A DNA stretch of 6,225 nt. It comes from an uncultured Desulfohalobiaceae bacterium (GTDB taxonomy: Bacteria; Desulfobacterota; Desulfovibrionia; Desulfovibrionales; Desulfonatronovibrionaceae). Position numbers and translations under genes: made by a program. The notes beneath the pieces were generated by a model. That model did not search any database, was not told the origin of the DNA, and saw only the letters and a list, made by a program, of their open reading frames with translations. This document shows, in pieces, positions 1 through 6,225 of the stretch. The stretch covers positions 1 through 6,225 of the forward strand of contig CAJXJU010000079.1 in the NCBI GenBank assembly GCA_913055195.1, given 5' to 3'. The first letter of the stretch is position 1, and each line of letters begins with the position of its first letter.

Positions 1-577
1 TTGATGTACGTTTATTTATATCTATAAAATATTGTAAATAAGCCAGATTATTATGAATATATATTGCCTTATCATATGGATTTTGAATTGTATTATATGT
101 ATTTAATATCTGATTTAATTCAGCTTCAAGTGAATTTTTATCTGTTAATGGTGTATAATCTGTACCAGTAATAAGAATTTGTTGATTTCTTGCTATACCT
201 ATTTGGGTATTATCTAATAATCCGTGTGCTAAAATAGTATGAATTTGTCTTATTGTAAGTTTATTGATTTGAATATTTTTTTCTGTAGTAATATAGTCAT
301 AAGCTTTTTTGAGATTAATGAGCATTTGTGCATCATAAAATTGTTTACCAGCAGCAGTAATGCCATAAGTAAGTAATGTTAATGCTTCTTCTTTGGTATA
401 TGTATTTCCTTCTATTTTAGCGGATGCAAAAATAAAATCAAATCCATATTTATTGACTATTGATGGATTGTTAAAAAATTCTTTAAGAGTAAATTGATTA
501 TTTAGATTGTCAAGATGTTTTACTTCATCGGGAGTAAATATTGGCTTATATTTAAGATAATCGTGATTGAATTTCAT
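1..577 (-). CDS. Fic-domain protein, class II-like, 3' end beyond the window
   Basis: Reading the minus strand from the ATG at 577 gives 192 open codons that continue past base 1. The N-terminal part carries SAKIEGN at residues 52-58, which matches the (S/T)xxxE(G/N) inhibitory-helix motif that self-inhibits class II Fic proteins. A Fic core follows: an LTIRQIH helix (about 107-113), a G-x-x-R turn (G127, R130), a flap-like strand 131-143, and the active-site segment LQYFIDINKRTS at 181-192. Canonical Fic enzymes have HPFxDGN(G/K)R there and transfer AMP or other phosphate-containing groups to target side chains; here the histidine position is Q182 and the glycycle position is I187, so AMP transfer is doubtful. 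I recall Fic relatives with LQPFxDVNKR, so this may be a natural subfamily. No other gene intervenes before purF: TAA, one base, then ATG, with no good Shine-Dalgarno, suggesting translation by reinitiation. G+C is about 25%, strongly suggesting foreign origin. Target unknown; probably cytoplasmic, as no signal peptide is visible. Confidence 0.85.
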   Translation of the reverse strand, partial: MKFNHDYLKYKPIFTPDEVKHLDNLNNQFTLKEFFNNPSIVNKYGFDFIFASAKIEGNTYTKEEALTLLTYGITAAGKQFYDAQMLINLKKAYDYITTEKNIQINKLTIRQIHTILAHGLLDNTQIGIARNQQILITGTDYTPLTDKNSLEAELNQILNTYNTIQNPYDKAIYIHNNLAYLQYFIDINKRTS

Positions 578-578
578 T

Positions 579-1967
579 TTACTCAAGACACATTTTACCA
601 TAATTTGCGCCTGGTTGAATTGGATAATCTCCATTAAAACAGGCAAGACAGTAATTTTGCGAATATTTTACTGCAGATAAAAGTCCCTCAATGCTTAAAT
701 AGTGCAATGAATCAAGGCCGATAAATTTGGCAATGTCTGACACGCTATGATTACTGGCAATAAGCTCCCCTTTAGAAGAAAAATCAATGCCATAATAGCA
801 AGGGTAACGAATAGGAGGACAACTGACGCGCATATGAATTTCTCTGGCGCCTAATTCCCGCAGTTTCTTAACTCTGGTTCGGATAGTTGTTCCGCGGACT
901 ATGGAGTCTTCAACAATAATGATTTTTTTATTTTTAATCATGCTGGCCACAGGATTTAACTTGATTCGTACTCCAAAATCACGCATGTCCTGAGATGGCT
1001 GAATAAAGGTTCGGCCCACATAGTGATTTCTGATCATGGCCACTTCAAAAGGAAGCCCTGATTGTTGAGCATAGCCAACTGCCGCATAAACTCCTGAATC
1101 TGGAAACGGCATGACAAAATCTGCCTCCACAGGGGCTTCTTCAGCCAGGATCTGCCCCATTTTTTTTCTGGCGCTATAGACCTCTTCATCAAAAACAATT
1201 GAATCTGGCCGGGCAAAATAGATAAGCTCAAAGATACATGATTTTTGCTTTTCTGGTTCAGCATACTGGATGCTGGTAAGTTTTCCGTCTTCAATAATGA
1301 CCATTTCTCCTGGCCGAATGCAACGTAAATATTCAGCCTCCAGCAGGTCAAAGGCACAGGTTTCCGAGGCAATGACGTAAGAAGCTCCTACCCTGCCAAT
1401 GGATAGTGGCCTGAAGCCATAAGGATCCCGCAGGGCAATCATTTTATTGTTAATCAACAAAATAAGGCTGAAAGCCCCTTTTATTTTGGCAAGAGTTTTA
1501 ATTAAAGCGTCTTCAACAGTTGAGGAGTTTAAATTTTTGGCCAGAAGATGCATGACGATTTCACTGTCCATTGTGGTCTGGAAAATAGATCCACTTTCTT
1601 CCAGCTCTTTTCGCAGTTCATATGTATTGACCAGGTTGCCGTTGTGGCCAATAGCCATTCCCATATCTTTAAATTTAACCAGAAAGGGTTGGGCATTGCG
1701 GATGAGTGATGCTCCGGTAGTGGAATAGCGAATGTGACCAATGGCTATGTCACCTTTTAATTGATGACCAAGGTGTTTTTCTGTAAAAACATCAGCAACC
1801 AGGCCCATGCCTTTTTGCTCTCTTAATTTCGTTCCATCCCAGGTGACAATGCCTGCGCTTTCCTGTCCCCGATGCTGCAATGCATACAGGCCAAAATAAG
1901 CCATGCGTGCTGCTTCAGGGTGTCCATAAATGCCAAATAGCCCGCAATATTCCTTTTTAGTGTTCAT
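579..1967 (-). CDS. purF: Amidophosphoribosyltransferase (glutamine-PRPP amidotransferase)
   Basis: This 462-residue cytoplasmic enzyme converts PRPP and glutamine to 5-phosphoribosylamine, the committed step of purine synthesis. The N-terminal Ntn-hydrolase glutaminase domain starts at C8 (CGLFGIYG); the first seven residues MNTKKEY are a propeptide that must be removed to free the catalytic cysteine. Further glutaminase signatures are QHRGQESAG (31-39), RYSTTG (80-85), GHNGNL (107-112) and DPYGFRPL (181-188). The C-terminal phosphoribosyltransferase domain has the flap YVGRTF (316-321) and the PRPP loop VEDSIVRGTT (352-361). C244, C390, C440 and C443 align with the four [4Fe-4S] ligands of the Bacillus subtilis enzyme, placing this in the cluster-containing, propeptide-processed type rather than the E. 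coli type. Length is normal. It lies 20 bases after carB with no obvious Shine-Dalgarno, so co-transcription and coupled translation are likely. The family is feedback-inhibited by purine nucleotides. Confidence 0.98.
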   Translation of the reverse strand: MNTKKEYCGLFGIYGHPEAARMAYFGLYALQHRGQESAGIVTWDGTKLREQKGMGLVADVFTEKHLGHQLKGDIAIGHIRYSTTGASLIRNAQPFLVKFKDMGMAIGHNGNLVNTYELRKELEESGSIFQTTMDSEIVMHLLAKNLNSSTVEDALIKTLAKIKGAFSLILLINNKMIALRDPYGFRPLSIGRVGASYVIASETCAFDLLEAEYLRCIRPGEMVIIEDGKLTSIQYAEPEKQKSCIFELIYFARPDSIVFDEEVYSARKKMGQILAEEAPVEADFVMPFPDSGVYAAVGYAQQSGLPFEVAMIRNHYVGRTFIQPSQDMRDFGVRIKLNPVASMIKNKKIIIVEDSIVRGTTIRTRVKKLRELGAREIHMRVSCPPIRYPCYYGIDFSSKGELIASNHSVSDIAKFIGLDSLHYLSIEGLLSAVKYSQNYCLACFNGDYPIQPGANYGKMCLE

Positions 1968-1987
1968 TGTGTGTTAGATTTAGGGTT

Positions 1988-4900
1988 TTATAGTGAATAA
2001 TATTCCTGGATACTTTTCACTTCTAAGCCACAACTCGACTTTTCTTTAATGGCAAGAGCAATGGCCCTGGCTCCAGCAATGGTTGTTGTATAGGGTATCT
2101 GATACAGTATGGTTGCCTGTCTTAATGATGATGAATCCTGGACGGTTTTTTTATCAGATGAAGTATTGATAAGCAGGTCTATTTCTCCGTTTTTAATGTG
2201 GTCAATGACGTTGGGGCGTCCTTCATAGACCTTGTTCACCACCTGGACAGGAATGTTATTTTTTTGCAGGAACCTGGCAGTGCCTCTGGTAGCCATAATT
2301 TTGAATCCTATTTCATCAAAGATTTTAGCAACAAACACACTTTCTTTTTTATCACGGTCATTGACCGAAATAAAAACCGTGCCTCTGGAAGGAAGTATCT
2401 GTCCAGCCCCCATCTGACTCTTCATGTAGGCCAGGCCAACATTTTTATCTATACCCATGACCTCACCAGTCGAGCGCATTTCAGGCCCAAGTAAGACATC
2501 CACGCCAGGAAACCTGTTAAAAGGCATGACAGCTTCTTTTACTGAGAAATATCCTCCTTTGCGCATTGACCAGGGGTCCAGCTCTTTGAGCTTTTTGCCA
2601 AGCATTATTTTTGTTGCCAGTTTTGCCAGTGGCACGCCTGTGGCCTTGCTCACAAATGGTACTGTTCTTGAGGCCCTTGGGTTTACTTCCAGGATATAGA
2701 CCAGATTATCTTTAATGGCGAACTGGATATTCATAAGGCCAACGACTTTGAGCTCTCTGGCCAGGGCCTTTGTTTGCCTTTCAATTTCATTTATCAGCAC
2801 TTGATTTATGGAATGGGGAGGCAATACACAGGCTGAATCACCAGAATGTACTCCAGCTTCTTCAATATGTTCCATGATTCCAGCTACATAGGTATCTGTA
2901 CCATCACTTAGGGCATCAACATCTATTTCAATGGCGTTTTCTAAAAATTTGTCAATGAGAATGGGATGTTCTGGCGAGACATAAGCTGCTTCTTGAAAGT
3001 AGCTTTTCAGATCCTGGTCATCATAAACGATCTCCATTGCGCGACCGCCCAGTACATAAGATGGTCGAACAACAACCGGGTAGCCAATTTTTTCTGCGAT
3101 TTGAAGTGCCTGATCCAGAGACATAGCCGTGCCATTAGGCGGTTGGAGTAAATTCAATTTCTGGATCAGTGCCTGAAACCTTTCCCGGTCTTCAGCCCTG
3201 TCAATGCTGTCAGGTGAAGTACCCAGAATTTTTACCCCGGCCCTGAGCAAAGGCACGGCCAGATTGAGCGGTGTTTGTCCACCAAACTGGACAATCACCC
3301 CGTCTGGTTGTTCAAAATCAATGATATTCAAAACATCTTCAAAGGTTAGTGGTTCAAAATATAACCTGTCAGAGGTATCATAATCAGTGCTTACAGTCTC
3401 TGGATTGGAGTTAACCATGATGGATTTGATACCCATTTCTTTAAGGGCAAAAGAGGCATGTACACAGCAGTAGTCAAATTCTATTCCCTGGCCAATTCTG
3501 TTGGGACCACCACCGATAATCATGACCTTTTTTTCGTTTTTTACCTCTACTTCCCTGCCCTGTTCGTAAGTTGAGTAAAAATAAGGGGTATAGGCTTCAA
3601 ATTCAGCCGCGCATGTATCAACCAGATAAAAAACTGGCTCTATGCCCAGTTTTTTTCTTATTCTTCTAATGTCTTCTTCACTTTTTTTCCACAAGGTAGC
3701 CAGTTGTTGGTCTGAAAAGCCAAGTTTTTTGGCTTCAGCAAGAATTGTGCGCAGTCTGGCATTATCTATTGTAATGCTTTCTTCCAGGCTGAAATTTTTT
3801 AATCTTGTTTCAAATTTAACTATTTCCTCAATTTGGCGCAAAAACCACAGATCAATACCTGTGAGGTTGTTAATTTCTTCGCAGCTCATTCCTTTGAGAA
3901 AGGCATGTCTGATGGCAAAAATTCTTCTGGAATTGGGGGTAATGAGTCTGGCGCGGATTTCATCAAGACCAGGTAAATTTTGATTGAAAGTTTTACCCAG
4001 ACCAGGATAGCCAATTTCCAGTGAGCGCAACCCCTTTTGCAATGCTTCTTTGAAAGTTCTGCCAATGGCCATGGTTTCGCCCACACTTTTCATGGCTGTG
4101 GTTAAATAGTCTTCTGCGCCAGGAAATTTTTCAAAGGTAAAGCGTGGAATTTTAATGACACAATAGTCAATGGTTGGCTCAAACGAGGCCATTGTTTCTT
4201 TTGTGATGTCATTGGGAATTTCATCCAGGGTATAGCCTACGGCTAATTTGGCAGCTATTTTGGCAATGGGAAACCCTGTTGCCTTGGAGGCCAGGGCTGA
4301 TGATCTGGAAACCCTGGGGTTCATTTCAATAACAACCATTTCTCCATTTTCCGGATTGATGGCAAATTGAACATTAGAACCACCGGTTTCCACTCCAATT
4401 TCACGCATAATAGCGATGGCAGCGTCACGCATGTGCTGGTATTCCATATCAGTCAGTGTTTGCGCGGGCGCTACAGTTATTGAATCACCTGTATGCACTC
4501 CCATTGCGTCGATATTTTCTATGGAGCAAATAATTACGCAGTTGTCATTTTTGTCGCGCATTACCTCCAGTTCAAACTCTTTCCAGCCTAAAACTGATTG
4601 CTCTAACATGACTTCGTGTTTCAGGCTGGCTGCAAGCCCCTGAGAGGCAATTGTTTCCAGGTCTTCCTGGTTGTATGCTATTCCGCCTCCTGTTCCTCCA
4701 AGGGTGAAAGCCGGACGAACTATAATAGGAAATGGTATGATTTTGCTCCACTTTTTGACCTCGTCCATGCTCCTGGCTATGCCGCTTTTTGGCACCTTAA
4801 GCCCAATCTTTTCCATGGCCGCGCGAAACTCAAGCCTGCTTTCAGCTTTTTTGATGACAGGCAGTGATGCGCCTATAAGTTCTACACCGTATTGATCCAG

Positions 4901-5221
4901 GATTCCGCTTTCAGCCACAGCCACTGCTGTGTTTAAGCCTGTTTGACCACCAAGTGTTGGCAAAAGTGCGTCTGGTCTCTCCCTGGCTATTATCTTAGCT
5001 ACTGTGTCAGGCTCAATTGGTTCAATATATGTCTTGTCTCCAAGTTCAGGGTCAGTCATAATTGTTGCAGGATTAGAATTGACTAAAATGACCTCATAAC
5101 CTTCTTCTTTAAGGGCTTTAATGGCCTGTGTTCCTGAATAGTCAAATTCACATGCCTGACCAATAACAATAGGTCCCGAGCCGATGACCATAATTTTTTT
5201 TATGTCGCTTCTTCTGGGCAT
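1988..5221 (-). CDS. carB: Carbamoyl-phosphate synthase, large (ammonia-using) subunit
   Basis: This 1077-residue cytoplasmic enzyme makes carbamoyl phosphate from bicarbonate, ammonia and two ATP for pyrimidine and arginine synthesis; ammonia comes from the glutaminase subunit CarA, which is not in this window. Length is close to the E. coli protein (1073). The two homologous halves are plain: the N-terminal half has [20 protein letters not shown] (11-30), the glycine loop GGTGGG (175-180) and [18 protein letters not shown] (299-316); the C-terminal half repeats these as [18 protein letters not shown] (567-584), VLGGRAME (723-730) and [18 protein letters not shown] (845-862). An oligomerisation region lies between, about 405-550. 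The final 140 residues are the MGS-like allosteric domain, with TRGTARFL (978-985) and [14 protein letters not shown] (1000-1013), where nucleotide effectors such as UMP or IMP bind in relatives. The ATG at 5221 gives the standard short N-terminus; only weak purines (AGAG) precede it, and it starts four bases after the upstream gene's stop, so coupled translation is likely. No key motif is missing. Confidence 0.99.
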   Translation of the reverse strand: MPRRSDIKKIMVIGSGPIVIGQACEFDYSGTQAIKALKEEGYEVILVNSNPATIMTDPELGDKTYIEPIEPDTVAKIIARERPDALLPTLGGQTGLNTAVAVAESGILDQYGVELIGASLPVIKKAESRLEFRAAMEKIGLKVPKSGIARSMDEVKKWSKIIPFPIIVRPAFTLGGTGGGIAYNQEDLETIASQGLAASLKHEVMLEQSVLGWKEFELEVMRDKNDNCVIICSIENIDAMGVHTGDSITVAPAQTLTDMEYQHMRDAAIAIMREIGVETGGSNVQFAINPENGEMVVIEMNPRVSRSSALASKATGFPIAKIAAKLAVGYTLDEIPNDITKETMASFEPTIDYCVIKIPRFTFEKFPGAEDYLTTAMKSVGETMAIGRTFKEALQKGLRSLEIGYPGLGKTFNQNLPGLDEIRARLITPNSRRIFAIRHAFLKGMSCEEINNLTGIDLWFLRQIEEIVKFETRLKNFSLEESITIDNARLRTILAEAKKLGFSDQQLATLWKKSEEDIRRIRKKLGIEPVFYLVDTCAAEFEAYTPYFYSTYEQGREVEVKNEKKVMIIGGGPNRIGQGIEFDYCCVHASFALKEMGIKSIMVNSNPETVSTDYDTSDRLYFEPLTFEDVLNIIDFEQPDGVIVQFGGQTPLNLAVPLLRAGVKILGTSPDSIDRAEDRERFQALIQKLNLLQPPNGTAMSLDQALQIAEKIGYPVVVRPSYVLGGRAMEIVYDDQDLKSYFQEAAYVSPEHPILIDKFLENAIEIDVDALSDGTDTYVAGIMEHIEEAGVHSGDSACVLPPHSINQVLINEIERQTKALARELKVVGLMNIQFAIKDNLVYILEVNPRASRTVPFVSKATGVPLAKLATKIMLGKKLKELDPWSMRKGGYFSVKEAVMPFNRFPGVDVLLGPEMRSTGEVMGIDKNVGLAYMKSQMGAGQILPSRGTVFISVNDRDKKESVFVAKIFDEIGFKIMATRGTARFLQKNNIPVQVVNKVYEGRPNVIDHIKNGEIDLLINTSSDKKTVQDSSSLRQATILYQIPYTTTIAGARAIALAIKEKSSCGLEVKSIQEYYSL

Positions 5222-5225
5222 AACT

Positions 5226-5528
5226 CTATTTGTAGGTTAAAGGTTTAATACGCAAACAAATATTATCCCTTCTCTTATCTATAAGTTTTTTTTTGCTTAG
5301 TTCATCCAGAATAAGATCACATTCTTGAGAAGAATATCCTGTCAGTGAGGGTAACAGCTCCTTAGCTTTACCTATGTTACCGATTGAATCCAGGTAATAG
5401 AGATTGGCCAGAATAAATTTTTCCTCAGTGTTCAAGTTATTTGTCCCAAAAATTTTGGCGCGAAAATTTTCCGGGAGATTTAGCAGCCTTTTTAATTTTG
5501 AGCGAGCGAAAAATTCATCTATGCTCAT
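5226..5528 (-). CDS. Small hypothetical protein upstream of carB, possible winged-helix fold
   Basis: I do not recognise this 100-residue gene with certainty. It has a basic N-terminus (RSKLKRLL, 10-17; basic residues also at 23 and 25) followed by what reads like a winged helix-turn-helix: a helix around [15 protein letters not shown] (33-47), a second around [20 protein letters not shown] (54-73), a recognition-like helix [10 protein letters not shown] (74-83), then a basic turn and a strand ([11 protein letters not shown], 84-94). That pattern suggests DNA or RNA binding, but the assignment is by eye. There is no signal peptide or membrane segment. The ATG at 5528 is preceded by a purine-rich AAGAGAAG eight bases upstream, a modest ribosome site. 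It is first in the minus-strand unit and ends (TAG) four bases before carB, so it could regulate or couple translation of the nucleotide genes. It appears to be a real gene because of this tight packing and sensible protein composition. A nine-A run lies near its 3' end. Confidence 0.7.
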   Translation of the reverse strand: MSIDEFFARSKLKRLLNLPENFRAKIFGTNNLNTEEKFILANLYYLDSIGNIGKAKELLPSLTGYSSQECDLILDELSKKKLIDKRRDNICLRIKPLTYK

Positions 5529-5555
5529 GGTCTGTGCTTCTCTTAGATGTATTGC

Positions 5556-5568
5556 TTGACATGGTCAA
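5556..5568. repeat. Short inverted repeat TTGAC-ATG-GTCAA over the -35 region
   Basis: Five-base arms TTGAC (5556-5560) and GTCAA (5564-5568) flank ATG. Because of the symmetry, a -35-like TTGAC is presented to both strands. It overlaps the plus-strand -35 box, a place where a dimeric regulator could bind, but the arms are short and chance occurrence is quite possible. Confidence 0.4.
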
Positions 5569-5586
5569 TGAGTCTATTTACATAAT
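5556..5586 (+). promoter_or_regulatory. Candidate sigma-70-type promoter for the FeoA-like gene
   Basis: TTGACA at 5556-5561 is a perfect -35 consensus on the plus strand. The -10 is less clear: CATAAT at 5581-5586 matches five of six but needs a 19-base spacer, while TACATA at 5579-5584 has the ideal 17-base spacer but matches only three of six. RNA would start near 5592, leaving a leader of roughly twenty bases that includes the Shine-Dalgarno. The box position fits; strength is uncertain. Confidence 0.45.
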
Positions 5587-5594
5587 TTGAAAGT

Positions 5595-5601
5595 TAGGAG
5601 G
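5595..5601 (+). promoter_or_regulatory. Strong Shine-Dalgarno that fixes the start of the FeoA-like gene
   Basis: TAGGAGG lies nine bases before the ATG at 5611. The reading frame is open back to a TTG at 5587, but that start would place this ribosome site inside the coding sequence and add eight residues unlike the family, so ATG 5611 is preferred. It is the only strong ribosome site in the window; carB, purF and the Fic gene all lack one. Confidence 0.85.
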
Positions 5602-5610
5602 AATGAACTT

Positions 5611-5862
5611 ATGAGTCCAAAACCCATTGATCAATTTCCACCAGGTAGCCGTGTAAAAATAGTAGCCTTAAATGCAGGTTGTTCAGCCAGATCAAAGCTT
5701 TATTCCCTCGGATTAATACCTGGCACAGAAGTTATTATCAATAATTCAGGTTGTGGCCCGTTTAAGTTAAAGGTTAGAGAAACTGATCTGGTTTTAGGTT
5801 ATGGCCTGGCTCAAAAAATTCTTGCTTATGATAGCCAGTCAACAACCTCTAAAAAATCTTAA
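5611..5862 (+). CDS. FeoA-like SH3-domain protein
   Basis: This 83-residue protein matches the FeoA domain pattern: an N-terminal PIDQFPPGSRVKIVAL strand (5-20), a middle section with SKLYSLGLIPGTEVIINN (28-45) containing the diagnostic LGL-x-PG turn, a further strand GPFKLKVRETDLVLG (49-63) and the closing GLAQKILAY (65-73). FeoA domains are small cytoplasmic SH3-like folds that partner FeoB in ferrous iron uptake or form the C-terminal domain of DtxR-type repressors. This one stands alone: no FeoB or repressor is in view, so its partner is unknown. Two cysteines (C24, C48) are present. The polar tail DSQSTTSKKS (74-83) is probably disordered. It is transcribed away from the carB unit, behind a TTGACA box and a strong ribosome site, and is followed eight bases later by the HsdR-N-like gene, so the two likely share a transcript. 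Family call is fairly sure; a role in iron transport is only an inference. Confidence 0.82.
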   Translation: MSPKPIDQFPPGSRVKIVALNAGCSARSKLYSLGLIPGTEVIINNSGCGPFKLKVRETDLVLGYGLAQKILAYDSQSTTSKKS

Positions 5863-5870
5863 AAAATTTT

Positions 5871-6225
5871 ATGCACGAAGTAAGTTTGCAACAAACAATA
5901 AATGATTACCTGACTGGCGAGGAAATAGAGCTTACAACCTACGAGGATATTCGCCAGGCCCTGGCAAAAATTCTAGTCCAGGAAAAAGGTTATCCCAGGG
6001 AAAATATTTTCCCAAAGGTTGAGCTTAAGTTAGATATTGCTGAACCAGGTAAAAAAACATTTACTATAACTTTAGATTTTATTGTTAAGGATCAAGAAAA
6101 GCCAGTTATGCTTCTGGCCTTTTGCGCAGGAGAAGTCTCATCTTATGTACGTCAATATATATCTGTTGCCCGTTTATTTGAGCCTCCTATTCCTTTAGTT
6201 CTTGTTGCTGATACTAATGATGCCC
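5871..6225 (+). CDS. HsdR N-terminal-domain-like protein, 3' end beyond the window
   Basis: An ATG at 5871 opens 118 codons that run off the right edge; there are no stops. The start (about 6-45) is helical, with YEDIRQALAKILVQEKGYPRENI (24-46) resembling the family's opening 'E..vR..l...L....gyp...i' pattern, followed by strands VELKLDI (50-56) and FTITLDFIV (64-72), then VMLLAFCAG (79-87), SSYVRQYISVARLF (90-103) and IPLVLVAD (107-114). This resembles the standalone type I restriction HsdR-N (PD-(D/E)xK-like) domain, in which D69 could be the conserved acidic residue. The usual E-x-K strand is A83-F84-C85 here, so nuclease activity is doubtful. I see no helicase or HsdM/HsdS partner in the window. 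Only A/T bases and a weak ribosome site separate it from the FeoA-like gene, suggesting coupled expression. Family call is by eye; function unknown. Confidence 0.7.
   Translation, partial: MHEVSLQQTINDYLTGEEIELTTYEDIRQALAKILVQEKGYPRENIFPKVELKLDIAEPGKKTFTITLDFIVKDQEKPVMLLAFCAGEVSSYVRQYISVARLFEPPIPLVLVADTNDA

Larger units (their letters stand above)
5529..5610. promoter_or_regulatory. Divergent intergenic region between the carB-purF unit and the FeoA-like gene
   Basis: These 82 bases lie between two start codons facing away from each other, so promoters for both directions must lie here or inside the flanking genes. It contains the plus-strand promoter candidate, a 13-base inverted repeat and the Shine-Dalgarno of the plus-strand gene, all listed separately. 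I found no convincing minus-strand promoter: TTGACC at 5563-5568 (minus) with TAAGAG seventeen bases on would start RNA only a few bases from the ATG at 5528, so the minus-strand start probably lies further right, possibly overlapping the first codons of the FeoA-like gene. No riboswitch-like or attenuator-like structure is evident at this size. Confidence 0.6.

Noticed and set aside
1034..1741. Extra frames on both strands inside purF
   Set aside because: The purF frame carries all expected motifs across this span; the others have no start signals or recognisable domains.
1968..1987. Possible terminator or promoter between carB and purF
   Set aside because: Twenty bases with no hairpin, no T-run and no -10/-35 pair; it reads as a simple intra-operon gap.
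3642..3983. Plus-strand open frame of about 113 codons inside carB
   Set aside because: It lies wholly opposite a strongly conserved gene, has no ribosome site, and its protein is serine-, leucine- and isoleucine-rich in the way antisense frames are.
4616..4867. Overlapping plus-strand open frames opposite the first ATP-grasp domain of carB
   Set aside because: They overlap each other in different frames, show no family motif and are explained by the composition of carB.
5194..5201. Eight-A run on the coding strand at codons 8-10 of carB
   Set aside because: It encodes the family-typical K-K-I before the first conserved strand; no alternative product is suggested.
5587..5610. TTG start eight codons before the FeoA-like ATG
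   Set aside because: The extension would translate through the AGGAGG ribosome site, and family members start close to the ATG at 5611.
5626..5635. Ten-base palindrome ATTGATCAAT within the FeoA-like gene
   Set aside because: It encodes ordinary residues (P-I-D-Q-F region), is short, and such AT-rich palindromes are common by chance, though its TTGA/TCAA arms resemble the repeat at 5556-5568.

Overview
The window looks like a stretch of bacterial chromosome from a moderately AT-rich organism. Lines I counted inside purF and carB are mostly about 40-50% G+C. The purF-carB linkage without carA, the cluster-type PurF, and the small FeoA-like and HsdR-N-like genes beside them fit a sulfate-reducing deltaproteobacterium, Desulfovibrionales in particular. 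That assignment rests on remembered gene order and protein style, not on a search, so treat it as moderate confidence.

Layout, left to right. Bases 1-577 (minus) hold the first 192 codons of a Fic-domain protein that runs off the left edge. This stretch is only about 25% G+C (144 of 577 by hand count), far below its neighbours, and looks horizontally acquired. Its ATG lies one base after the purF stop codon. Bases 579-1967 (minus) are purF, glutamine-PRPP amidotransferase, first committed step of purine synthesis. Bases 1988-5221 (minus) are carB, the large subunit of carbamoyl-phosphate synthase, which feeds pyrimidines and arginine. Bases 5226-5528 (minus) encode a 100-residue protein with a possible winged-helix fold, four bases upstream of carB. 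These four genes read in one direction with gaps of 1, 20 and 4 bases and probably form one transcription unit: small regulator-like gene, carB, purF, fic.

An 82-base divergent intergenic region (5529-5610) separates this unit from a plus-strand pair. It carries a perfect TTGACA box inside a 13-base inverted repeat and a strong Shine-Dalgarno. The plus-strand pair is an 83-residue FeoA-like SH3 protein (5611-5862) and, eight bases later, the start of a protein resembling the HsdR N-terminal nuclease-like domain (5871 onward, cut by the right edge).

Functionally the core couples the entry steps of purine and pyrimidine synthesis, both of which use glutamine nitrogen; CarA, which supplies ammonia to CarB, must be encoded elsewhere. 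The most unusual points are two proteins whose family catalytic motifs look altered: the Fic protein (glutamine where the catalytic histidine normally sits) and the HsdR-N-like protein (no E-x-K at the expected place). The abrupt composition change exactly at the purF stop codon is the third. I found no RNA genes, CRISPR arrays, insertion sequences or convincing terminators.
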